DNA of 64,000 nt from Flammeovirgaceae bacterium (GTDB lineage Bacteria > Bacteroidota > Bacteroidia > Cytophagales > Cyclobacteriaceae): assembly GCA_023251155.1 (NCBI GenBank), contig JAHEZH010000009.1, positions 1 to 64,000 on the forward strand, written 5' to 3'. The first letter of the stretch is position 1, and the number at the start of each line of letters is the position of its first letter. This document shows positions 53,877 through 62,667 of this stretch, in pieces. The notes under the pieces were generated by a model. It did no database searches. It saw only the letters and a program-made list of their open reading frames with translations, and was not told where the DNA came from. Position numbers and translations under genes: made by a program.

Positions 53877-55718
53877 TTATCGGGAAGCTTTAGCGCCGGT
53901 AAGTAATTGAAGTATCTTCTGCTGAAGTGCTGTATTTTGATATACCCCTTTGAACAGGTCCGCCCCGGGTCCATAGCTGAATACCGGAACCATTACCGCA
54001 GTGTGATCATTGGTGCTGAAATTACCCTGAACAAAACCAGTGGAGAGGTTGCCATCCGTAAGTGTAAGTCCACCGGTTTCATGATCGGCGGTTATAATTA
54101 ATAACGTCTCCCCATCGTGGTCAACAAACTTCATGGCTTCAGCTACGGCCTGATCAAAATCCATCACTTCACGGGCCACATACGCGATACTATTATCATG
54201 ACCACCATAATCGATCTGGGCACCTTCGGCCATAATAAAGAAGGGTTTCCTGGCTCGGGTAAATGTGTTCAGGCTTTTGTTTAACGAGCGAGATAAAAAA
54301 TCACCACGCCCTTTCATTTTTGAAACGACAGCGGCATCATCAAGAATCACAAACTTAGAGGAACGTACGGTGTCAATAGAGGAGAAGGAACCGGAAACAG
54401 TATATCCTTTCTTTGTTAATTCCTGAAACAGATTTCGTTTATCCGCCCGTTGTGTGAACGATTTGATTCCGCCTCCGATCAGTATATCCACATTACTAGC
54501 CATGAAGTCATTCGCGATGGCTTCACTGAAACTACGCTCTGGCTGATGAGCATAGAAGGCAGCCGGAGTAGCATCGGTGATATCTCCGGCGGAAATAAGA
54601 GCCGTAGCATATCCTTTATCCCTTATTTTTTCCGGAATTGTCGCCAATGGACGTGAGGAGGTATCCATACCAATGTAACGGTTATTGGTTTTACTTCCGG
54701 TACTCATGGCCGTAGCGCCCGCAGCGGAGTCAGTGATGTAGCTATCGGCTGATGTGGTGATACTAAATCCGATGGTAGGAATAGTGAAAATACTCAGGCG
54801 CCCTTTGTTAGCCGTATAGCCAGCGTATAATTGAGTGAGACCCATGCCATCACCGATAAGAAGGATAATGTTTTTAGGATTTTTCCGTGATAACGAGTGA
54901 TCCTTCTTTGGCTGATCTACTTCATGGTACTGATCACTCTGAAAACGGGATGCCGGTAGTTTCTGTACGAAAGCGGAGAGTGCCAAAACATCATCCGTTC
55001 CGATAACATCCACTTTCATTTTCATCAGCGTAATCCATGCATTGGTAAAATCGGGCGTAGCCCAAAACCGAATGGGTTTTCCTTTGGCATGAACCTGCTG
55101 AATAACCGCATGGAGCTTATCGCGCTCTGCTTGCGGAATCACTCCTTTTCCATTCCATCTGGAATAGAGTTGAAAACTGGTACTGATGAGATGAACCCGC
55201 TTCAACTGTTCATCCGTATAATTGATATGAGGTCGGCCATCAAAATGAATATAGGTGGGATAGTTTTTCCAAACCGAAGGATCGGGCACATCACCACTGA
55301 CCGTGATGTAAAACTGTTGCGCAGATAACACTACCGGATATTGATTTAACTCCTTAACCAGTGCATTTAACGTAGACACGCCTTCGGTTTTCAGATCAAT
55401 CATTAGTGTCAATGATTGGGAATGATCGGCATAAGGATACCCGTGGTTTTCTGTAATGTAATTGGCCAGTGGTTTCAGGTACAATTCGGCCAGTAGTTGA
55501 TTCGGATTAATTTCTTCTTTGGTGTGCGCTACTGCCAATTGCGACTGGTACAGAAATACATCTGCTTCAATGAAGCCAACCTGTCGTGAATACGAAACAT
55601 AAAACGGTACCGGTTGCACATAATCATTATGCGCGAAGATGGAGGAAGAGTGATAATCCTGTGCCGTGATTAGATGTATCCCGAAACAAAAGACAAAAGC
55701 AAGTAATGAGCGCATCAT
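53877..55718 (-). CDS. Alkaline phosphatase with N-terminal phosphodiesterase-like domain
   Basis: A 613-residue exported protein (signal MMRSLLAFVFCFGIHLITAQ). Residues about 25-255 look like a PI-PLC/GDPD-type barrel of the AIM6 kind, with FAHNDYVQPVPF, FIEADVFL and LAVAHTKEE in the places of the usual AHRG and Glu-x-Asp ligands. Residues about 280-610 are an alkaline phosphatase with IILLIGDGMGLTQ, the Ser nucleophile in TDSAAGATAMSTG (about 330) and ITADHETGG (about 543). The pair could release phosphate from phosphodiesters in two steps (inference). It is the last gene of a SusC/SusD locus. Confidence 0.9.
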   Translation of the reverse strand: MMRSLLAFVFCFGIHLITAQDYHSSSIFAHNDYVQPVPFYVSYSRQVGFIEADVFLYQSQLAVAHTKEEINPNQLLAELYLKPLANYITENHGYPYADHSQSLTLMIDLKTEGVSTLNALVKELNQYPVVLSAQQFYITVSGDVPDPSVWKNYPTYIHFDGRPHINYTDEQLKRVHLISTSFQLYSRWNGKGVIPQAERDKLHAVIQQVHAKGKPIRFWATPDFTNAWITLMKMKVDVIGTDDVLALSAFVQKLPASRFQSDQYHEVDQPKKDHSLSRKNPKNIILLIGDGMGLTQLYAGYTANKGRLSIFTIPTIGFSITTSADSYITDSAAGATAMSTGSKTNNRYIGMDTSSRPLATIPEKIRDKGYATALISAGDITDATPAAFYAHQPERSFSEAIANDFMASNVDILIGGGIKSFTQRADKRNLFQELTKKGYTVSGSFSSIDTVRSSKFVILDDAAVVSKMKGRGDFLSRSLNKSLNTFTRARKPFFIMAEGAQIDYGGHDNSIAYVAREVMDFDQAVAEAMKFVDHDGETLLIITADHETGGLTLTDGNLSTGFVQGNFSTNDHTAVMVPVFSYGPGADLFKGVYQNTALQQKILQLLTGAKASR

Positions 55719-55741
55719 CTGGTCTTCACATTTTTAAAGAG

Positions 55742-56719
55742 TTACTTCTTCAATTCGGTACGATATAAAACGACACCATGCTCATCGATGGCTTGTATAA
55801 GTATACCGTGGGCAGTGGCTGAAAACAACATAAAGCCATACCGGGACACCGCAAATTTACTTTGTGGTAACCTACCCACCTGGGTGGCTTCGGATGCGGC
55901 ACCGGATACAAAATGGTTCAACCCATCCACCACGATGTGCTGAAGACTATGATCATGCCCTGCGAGGTAAGCATCCACCTGATATTCTTCCAGCAACTTC
56001 TTCAAGGATGAACGGATGTTACGTGTATCATATCCTTCCCTTCGTTTATCACTTCCTGTAAACATGGGATGATGCCCCACCACCAGCTTCCATTTGATGT
56101 TAGGCGAAGGATCACCTAATACCGCTTTCAGCCAGACCTTTTGAGCGGTGCTGTCCTGCGATTTTACATTGGGTCCGTAATTCGAATTCGTATAGAAATC
56201 TTTCAGGAAAGGGTTCGTATCGATAAATGCAATCAGTAACTGTTGTGTCGTATCTCCATTAAGCACAAATTTTTTGGAGTAATAGCGCGATGGCATTCTC
56301 CACCGGCGGCTGATTTTGGAATAAGCTACCTGTGCATCCGGATTGGAACCATAATCATGATTACCCAGTACCGGGTACCAATCCCATTGCAATGAGAAGG
56401 CCGTATAAATGTCTTCAAACGAATATTTCCAGGAGGGGTCAAACTCACTGATTACACCCAAAGGGTAAAAGTTATCTCCGGTAGAAATAATAAAATCGAC
56501 ACTGGCTGCCGCTGCCACTTTTCCCATCTGTGCAGCTACCGGCTTTTGATGATCTTCACCGTTTCTTCCCCAGTCACCCATTACGATAAAATTAACGGCA
56601 TCGGGGTTTACCTCCAGTTTGGGTGTTTGCTTTTTTGTTGTTTGCGCGTTCAATGTGTGCGTACAGAGACTGACACAAAAAACGAGTAATGAGTACACTA
56701 TTATTCGATGCATCTTCAT
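55742..56719 (-). CDS. Metallophosphoesterase, purple acid phosphatase-like
   Basis: A 325-residue exported phosphatase; the start at 56719 (MKMHRIIVYSLLVFCVSLCT) gives a normal signal peptide. Five metal-binding motifs are visible in order: VMGDWGRNG, STGDNFYP, LGNHDYG, VVGHHPMF and GHDHSLQH. This is the pattern of small tartrate-resistant (type 5) purple acid phosphatases with a binuclear metal site. It lies 23 bases upstream of the alkaline phosphatase and 66 bases downstream of SusD. Confidence 0.92.
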   Translation of the reverse strand: MKMHRIIVYSLLVFCVSLCTHTLNAQTTKKQTPKLEVNPDAVNFIVMGDWGRNGEDHQKPVAAQMGKVAAAASVDFIISTGDNFYPLGVISEFDPSWKYSFEDIYTAFSLQWDWYPVLGNHDYGSNPDAQVAYSKISRRWRMPSRYYSKKFVLNGDTTQQLLIAFIDTNPFLKDFYTNSNYGPNVKSQDSTAQKVWLKAVLGDPSPNIKWKLVVGHHPMFTGSDKRREGYDTRNIRSSLKKLLEEYQVDAYLAGHDHSLQHIVVDGLNHFVSGAASEATQVGRLPQSKFAVSRYGFMLFSATAHGILIQAIDEHGVVLYRTELKK

Positions 56720-56785
56720 TCCGTTAAAAACAAATCCACAGGTCACTGTCTACGACTGTCACCTGTGGATTTACTCTATTCATTA

Positions 56786-58462
56786 TTAATAACTTTCGTT
56801 CTGAACTAAATAGCCTGGCATATTCGAAGCGGCATCAATGGCTGTTTGTGGAATAGGGAAAATTCTCTTTTTCACATCACTATTGTTTTTCTCTGTCCAG
56901 GTACCTTCGTACTTTCCAAAGCGAATCATGTCTGTACGTCTCTGCATTTCCCAATAGAATTCAAATCCACGTTCACGGAATAATATATCCAAATTCATAG
57001 AACTCAATGCCGGAGCAGGAGCAGATACGGTGCGCGCAGCACGTACGGTATTGACATCCGCCAGTGCTGTGGCAGCATCTCCCTTCCGTAGTTTAGCTTC
57101 GGCGTGCATCAAATAAACATCGGCCAGACGAAGGATGATAATATCTGCATCTCCTTTGTTTCTTCCCGAATCGGAGTTTCTTCCAAACTCGTATTTCTCT
57201 ACCCGGTAGCCATTGGGGTGATTGCTGTACGTACCGAAATCAACCTGTTCAGTAAAGTTCACTTCTTCGTTTGGCTTATTGCGGCTTGCATCATAGAGTT
57301 TACCCACCTGGTAAGTTCCATCTCCACATTTTACAAAGGCGCCATTCTTCTTGATTAATCCGTATTGCTGACCTCGCAGAATACCACGATTAATGTTGAA
57401 CTTATCAGCTGCCACGCAGGTAGCGGTTGGATCGGTATAAATGGCCAGGTTTTGCTTGTAGAAACGGGGATCAATAGCAGCCGGATCAGTAGGGGTATAG
57501 GCATTCACCCAGGTGCGATAAAAATCGGAGGTAATAGCAGGACCATCCGTACCATTGGCATTCGGATAATTAGGAAGTGGATACTGATCACCCGAAATCG
57601 AGAAGTAAGCCAAGCGATTATGAGAACCGGCTAAGTCATAACGTTGATCGATAGCAAAGATCAGTTCTTTATTGTCATGATTCGCATTTCCAAAAATGGC
57701 GAAGTAATCGGCAGACAGTTGATATTTACCAGAGGCGATGATCTTCTCGGTATACATAATGACTTTATCCATGTCCTCACTGGCAAAGCTAAAGTTAGTG
57801 GCATAGCGATCCCTATACACAGCTGCATTCAGGTGTAAGCGAGCTAACAATCCCCACACAGCGGCAGGAGTTAATCGCCCTGGGCCAGCATTGGCGTCCA
57901 GTCCGGCTTCTGCAGCAAGTAAATCTGCTTTGATATATTCTACGGCAGCATTGCCTCGCAGGATCACCGAAGTAGCGGCTTCCTCTTCTTTTGTAAACAC
58001 TAACCCAAAAAGGTCGAGAGAAAGCAAAGAATAAAATGCCCTCATGCCACGTGCTTCCGCTAAATAGGTTTTCGCATTTGAATCGCCATTCGTTGGCAGC
58101 TGAGCCATGGCGGTCACCGAACGGGATATCCCCTGATTGATCAGTGTCCAGGTAGATCCTAAATTGGGATCAGTACTGGTATAACTGTGCTGATGCATGG
58201 CGATGTAAATACCGTTATCCCCCCAATCGGTACCTCCACGATAAGGAAGGATTGCTTCATCGGTAGATATTTCCTGTATGGCAAAATAATTGGTGTGGTT
58301 AAAGATATCGTACATTCTTCCATACACCGGAGCAATAATTCCATCCGCAGCTTGTTTGTCGCCCGAGAGGCTGGGAGTCAACGTTTCATCCAGAATCTGT
58401 TCATTCAGATCAGTACATCCCATTGCACCAATCAACAATGCTATAAAACTTATTTTTTTCAT
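56786..58462 (-). CDS. SusD/RagB-type nutrient-binding lipoprotein
   Basis: A 558-residue outer-membrane lipoprotein (lipobox LIGAMGC, Cys near 16). SusD features are ISTDEAILPYRGGTDWGDNG, the TPR-like YLAEARGMRAFYSLLSLDLF, and C-terminal IILRLADVYLMHAEAKLR and LFRERGFEFYWEMQRRTDMI. It forms a lid on the SusC-type transporter encoded 17 bases upstream. Phosphatase genes rather than glycoside hydrolases follow, so the ligand may be an organophosphate (inference). Confidence 0.95.
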   Translation of the reverse strand: MKKISFIALLIGAMGCTDLNEQILDETLTPSLSGDKQAADGIIAPVYGRMYDIFNHTNYFAIQEISTDEAILPYRGGTDWGDNGIYIAMHQHSYTSTDPNLGSTWTLINQGISRSVTAMAQLPTNGDSNAKTYLAEARGMRAFYSLLSLDLFGLVFTKEEEAATSVILRGNAAVEYIKADLLAAEAGLDANAGPGRLTPAAVWGLLARLHLNAAVYRDRYATNFSFASEDMDKVIMYTEKIIASGKYQLSADYFAIFGNANHDNKELIFAIDQRYDLAGSHNRLAYFSISGDQYPLPNYPNANGTDGPAITSDFYRTWVNAYTPTDPAAIDPRFYKQNLAIYTDPTATCVAADKFNINRGILRGQQYGLIKKNGAFVKCGDGTYQVGKLYDASRNKPNEEVNFTEQVDFGTYSNHPNGYRVEKYEFGRNSDSGRNKGDADIIILRLADVYLMHAEAKLRKGDAATALADVNTVRAARTVSAPAPALSSMNLDILFRERGFEFYWEMQRRTDMIRFGKYEGTWTEKNNSDVKKRIFPIPQTAIDAASNMPGYLVQNESY

Positions 58463-58479
58463 CTTGTTCTTTTAAAATT

Positions 58480-61400
58480 TTAGAATGTCACATTTAAGCC
58501 AACAATCACCGTCTTGGCTTTCGGGTAGCTCTGGTAATCCACTCCATAAGAAGAGGTTCCATATCCGGGCGATGTTCCCTGAATAGAACGATCAATATTC
58601 ACTTCCGGATCATAACCATTGTACTTCGTGATCACGAACAAATTCTGCCCCGTCACCGATAATCGTAATGCTCTTACCCAGTTGTTGATCTTCAATGAAG
58701 AGGTATTGAAGTTATAACCTAAAGAAAGGTTGTTCAAACGAAGAAAAGCTGCGTCTTTAAGGTAACGGGTAGACACTGCTGCGGCATTTGTAATGGACTC
58801 TTCCGGATTGGCAATGGCTTCATCGGTAACGTTCAGGCTTTTTGATAAACGGAGTTTATAAAAATTTGCGTTGGCCGTATTGTCATACAACTTATTTCCG
58901 GATACACCATTGAAGTTAGCCGTAAGATCAAATCCTTTGAATGCCACGCTGGCGAAGAAATTATACATCGTCTTTGGTAAAGCACTTCCTGCAGCTACGC
59001 GATCTCTATCCGTAACATATCCATCGCCATCATTATCCGCATAGGTACTCATACCCTTGCTATCAAAACCGGTAAACTCTTTCAGGAAAAAAGTACCAAG
59101 GGGTTGTCCGTTCACATAGCCGTTGATTGTAGCAGAAGTTAATCCCGAACCGGAAGCTGTACCGGACGGAATTACCGAGTAAGGAGAGTTTTTAACCTCG
59201 TTATGAATAAAGGTAATGTTACCTCCTATATTGTATGTAAGACTATTGCCCAGTTTGGACTGATAGTTCAACGCTATTTCGACACCACGGTTGGTAATCT
59301 CCATATCCTTCACGTTTGTCCAATACGTAGGCTGTGGCTGAACGGGATCGGCAGGAATTACTTCAAGTAATATATTGTTGGATAATTTATTGAAGTAATC
59401 AACGGATCCGGAAAGTTTGCCATCGAGAAATCCAAAATCAAGTCCCACATTGGTTTGAGTGGATACTTCCCATTGAATATCAGGATTAGCTAACCGTACA
59501 TATACCGTTCCGGCAGGATAGGAAGTGCCTGCTCCCAAAGGATAGCTGGTACCTGATGAAATCGAAGAAGTAAAGGAAGTCTTAGTGATTTTATTTGGAA
59601 TCTCCTGATTTCCGGTACGCCCCCAGCCCGCTCTTAACTTCAGATTACTTACTGGCAGGGATTTCATAAACTCTTCTTCCGACAATCTCCATCCCAATGA
59701 GAAGGAAGGGAAAGTTCCATACTTGTTATTCGCTCCAAATTTTGTAGAACCATCCGCACGAACAGTAACCGTAGCCAGGTACTTTCCTTTCAGGTCGTAA
59801 GTGGCTCTTCCGAAAAATGACTGTAGCTCATTACGTGTTGTAGAGGCGGTAGGCTTGTTGTTGGCCAATGTCAAATCCAAGCCTAAACCTGGGTTATTGA
59901 TGGGTTCAATATCTGAAATATTGAATCTATTGATACTCCACGTACGATCCTGAATGAAGAACTTCTGATACGAATGCCCCAACAGTACGGAGAAATTATG
60001 ATCACCGGTATTGCGGCTGTAGGTAATGTAATTTTCAATCAGCGTATTACTGTTCTTCTTGTAGTTTGATTCCAATCTTCCCTGCTGAGCGGGTTGCAGA
60101 CTTGGTAATGATTGAATGTCTCGTGCTGAATTAGAGTTGTCTACACCAAAATTCAGTTTATACACCAGCCCTTTAATAATTTCAAGAGAAGGCGAGATAT
60201 TACCAATCAACCGGTTAACGGTAGTAACGTCTTTATTGAGTTGCAGTGTAATCAATGGGCTCACCACGTTCGGGTAATTGGCCACATTACCATTGGCATC
60301 ATATGCAGCGTAGGTAGGATTCATCGACAAGGCCGCACCCACTATGCTTTCTACCGGAGGACGTTCATTGACTGTATTGGTCGCATTCAGGTTCATATCT
60401 ACTGTCAACCGGTCATTCAGAAATTTCTGATTAACGTTGATACGTCCGCTGTACTTCTTCATATTGCTATTCTTCAAAATACCTTCCTGGTCCTGCAATC
60501 CCAGTGACGCGTAGTAGGTAAGCTTATCGGCACCACCGCCAAAAGAAAGATTGTGGTTTTGAGTAAATGCATTCCGGGAAATCTCTTTCTGCCAATCAGT
60601 AGAACCTCCCTGGTCGTCTATTGTTACCCCCAGGAGCGGAACCTGCTCACGAAATTTATCGGCAGAAAATACATCAATGGGTCTAGCCATCTTGGAGACA
60701 CCAAAATTGGCAGAATAGGTAATGGATGAATTACCCGATTTACCTCTTTTCGTGGTGATCAGAACAACACCATTGGCACCACGGGATCCGTAGATAGCAG
60801 TAGCTGAAGCGTCTTTCAACACATCTATTGATTCAATATCCTGAGGGTTCAGAAAATTCAACGGGTTAACACCCCCACTGGCCGTGGCTGAATTATCCAG
60901 CGCCATACCATCCACCACAAAAAGCGGAGTGCTTCCTGTACGTACACCACCCGGGCCACGGATTGTAATGGATTGTGTACCACCTGGCTCACCGCTGGTA
61001 GACGTTACATTCACACCGGCAACCTTTCCCTGCAGAAGCTGCTCCGGTGAGTTGATAATACCTCTATTAAAGTCTTCACTCTTTACAGATGCCACTGAAC
61101 CTGTTATGTCCTTTTGTTCCTGTGTACCATAACCCACTACTACCACTTCAGAAAGAGTAGAAGCATCACTCGCCATCGATACATTGATGTCGGATTGGTT
61201 TCCAACCATTACCTGCTGGCTGACCATACCAACAAAACTGAAGATCAATGTTGATTCGCCGGAAGCAACTGCCAGACGGAAGTTACCTTCTGCATCCGTT
61301 ACTGTTCCATTACTGGTGCCTTTTTCCAATACGTTTACACCAGGAAGCGATGAGCCGGCATCATCCGTTACCTTACCACTTACCGTTTTGTTTTGAGCCT

Positions 61401-61515
61401 GAACAGTTACTGCTCCAACAAGAGTAAGAATTACACTCAGCATCAGGTAACTTCTTCGTAGTGAAGAAAGAAGCTCTCCGATGTGAAAAATCTTGTAGTT
61501 TTTTTTCATCGACAT
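58480..61515 (-). CDS. SusC/RagA family TonB-dependent transporter
   Basis: About 1011 residues. I start at 61515 (MSMKKNYKIFHIGELLSSLR); the ATG at 61560 gives an unlikely N-terminus. A signal peptide is followed by a carboxypeptidase D-like domain (VSGKVTDDAGSSLPGVNVLE), the plug domain (EVVVVGYGTQEQKDITGSVA, then IYGSRGANGVVLITTKRG) and a 22-strand barrel. It imports large substrates across the outer membrane using TonB energy, with the SusD partner downstream. A tonB gene is divergent 288 bases away. Confidence 0.96.
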   Translation of the reverse strand: MSMKKNYKIFHIGELLSSLRRSYLMLSVILTLVGAVTVQAQNKTVSGKVTDDAGSSLPGVNVLEKGTSNGTVTDAEGNFRLAVASGESTLIFSFVGMVSQQVMVGNQSDINVSMASDASTLSEVVVVGYGTQEQKDITGSVASVKSEDFNRGIINSPEQLLQGKVAGVNVTSTSGEPGGTQSITIRGPGGVRTGSTPLFVVDGMALDNSATASGGVNPLNFLNPQDIESIDVLKDASATAIYGSRGANGVVLITTKRGKSGNSSITYSANFGVSKMARPIDVFSADKFREQVPLLGVTIDDQGGSTDWQKEISRNAFTQNHNLSFGGGADKLTYYASLGLQDQEGILKNSNMKKYSGRINVNQKFLNDRLTVDMNLNATNTVNERPPVESIVGAALSMNPTYAAYDANGNVANYPNVVSPLITLQLNKDVTTVNRLIGNISPSLEIIKGLVYKLNFGVDNSNSARDIQSLPSLQPAQQGRLESNYKKNSNTLIENYITYSRNTGDHNFSVLLGHSYQKFFIQDRTWSINRFNISDIEPINNPGLGLDLTLANNKPTASTTRNELQSFFGRATYDLKGKYLATVTVRADGSTKFGANNKYGTFPSFSLGWRLSEEEFMKSLPVSNLKLRAGWGRTGNQEIPNKITKTSFTSSISSGTSYPLGAGTSYPAGTVYVRLANPDIQWEVSTQTNVGLDFGFLDGKLSGSVDYFNKLSNNILLEVIPADPVQPQPTYWTNVKDMEITNRGVEIALNYQSKLGNSLTYNIGGNITFIHNEVKNSPYSVIPSGTASGSGLTSATINGYVNGQPLGTFFLKEFTGFDSKGMSTYADNDGDGYVTDRDRVAAGSALPKTMYNFFASVAFKGFDLTANFNGVSGNKLYDNTANANFYKLRLSKSLNVTDEAIANPEESITNAAAVSTRYLKDAAFLRLNNLSLGYNFNTSSLKINNWVRALRLSVTGQNLFVITKYNGYDPEVNIDRSIQGTSPGYGTSSYGVDYQSYPKAKTVIVGLNVTF

Positions 61516-61560
61516 TTTTTTGTTAGTGTATAAATTGATTTTGCGTTGGGTGATAAACAT

Positions 61561-61803
61561 AAAGCAGCATAACTGACATGATCCCAGCCACGCTATTTTG
61601 CCGCAAAGAAGACCTATTCCTTTGGCCGAAGGAGAAACAGATTGTTACTGATTCATTAAGCTATTATGTAGCCCATTAGCCGGAGTTCACTTTAAATTAA
61701 TATACCACCACCCTCAATCGTTGTAAAAAAGTTAAAATAAGGTTTGTGACTATTCCGGTTTACCTGCATTCTACACACAGTAACAACCTAAACAATTACA
61801 GCT
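61561..61803. other. Divergent intergenic region between susC-like and tonB genes
   Basis: About 240 AT-rich bases that should hold both promoters. On the plus strand TAAGGTTTG near 61739 resembles the -7 box with one extra base. I found no convincing operator. Confidence 0.35.
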
Positions 61804-62601
61804 ATGAAAACGGAAGGAGGAAACTATTACACCTGGGATGATGTGATTTTTGAAAACCGTAACCGAAGTTATGGTGCGTACCTGGTCAGACAATCGTATT
61901 CGCGTAATGCAACTATCGCGTTTGGAGCCAGTGTTTCTTTTGCTATTCTGTTGATATTCTCGCCACAGATTATTAGCTATTTCAGTGGTCGAGAAGTGAA
62001 AGCACCGACTATTGTTGAAATCATTGATAAGGGGGTGATATTCGTAGCACCTCCGCCTGATCTTCCCCCTCCGCCAGTACAGCCGGTGACACCTCCGCCT
62101 GCAACCGCAAGCGCCCCTGTTGCCAATCAGACTCCAGAGGTGGTGACGCATGAATCTACTGATGTAATTCCTCCCAACAATGAACTACTGAATGCTCAGC
62201 CTTCCAGTGGAGAAACAGGTACCGGCTATGTAGAATCAGCCAATCCGGGAATTGTAGAAGCACCTGTGGTGGCTCCACCTACTGGCCCCGTTTCTTTTGC
62301 TGAAGTAATGCCTTCGTATCATGGAGGCCTTCAGGCGATGACAAAATTCCTTTCTAAAAACTTACGTTATCCCAAAACCGCATCTTCGATGGGAATAGAA
62401 GGAACGGTGTTCGTAAGTTTTGTTATTGATGAGGAAGGTAATGTGATTGAAGTAAAAGTGATACGTGGTGTAAGTGCCGATTGTGATAAGGAAGCCATAC
62501 GTGTAGTTGAAAAAATGAATGAGTGGAGTCCCGGACAGATGAATCACAATCCGGTGGCCGTCCGCATGATGCTACCGATTACATTCAAGCTTACTCACTA
62601 A
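61804..62601 (+). CDS. Energy transducer TonB
   Basis: A 265-residue TonB. A cytoplasmic N-terminus of about 35 residues (YTWDDVIFENRNRSYGAYLV, as in Bacteroidota TonB proteins) precedes one helix (AFGASVSFAILLIFSPQII). A Pro-rich periplasmic spacer (PPPDLPPPPVQPVTPPPATA) follows, then the TonB_C domain (GGLQAMTKFLSKNLRYPKTA, GTVFVSFVIDEEGNV). It couples the proton motive force to TonB-dependent transporters, perhaps the adjacent SusC. No exbB/exbD nearby. Confidence 0.94.
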   Translation: MKTEGGNYYTWDDVIFENRNRSYGAYLVRQSYSRNATIAFGASVSFAILLIFSPQIISYFSGREVKAPTIVEIIDKGVIFVAPPPDLPPPPVQPVTPPPATASAPVANQTPEVVTHESTDVIPPNNELLNAQPSSGETGTGYVESANPGIVEAPVVAPPTGPVSFAEVMPSYHGGLQAMTKFLSKNLRYPKTASSMGIEGTVFVSFVIDEEGNVIEVKVIRGVSADCDKEAIRVVEKMNEWSPGQMNHNPVAVRMMLPITFKLTH

Positions 62602-62623
62602 GTCCATATCGGTTAACTTTTGG

Positions 62624-62667
62624 CAGAAGAACGGATGGTGCAAACCGTCCATTCTTCTGTTTTTTTA
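62624..62667 (+). terminator. Terminator after tonB
   Basis: CAGAAGAA-GGA-GG and CC-TCC-TTCTTCTG arms form a long stem with two small mismatches, followed by seven T. It starts 22 bases after the tonB stop and touches the stop codon of the convergent gene. Confidence 0.8.
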
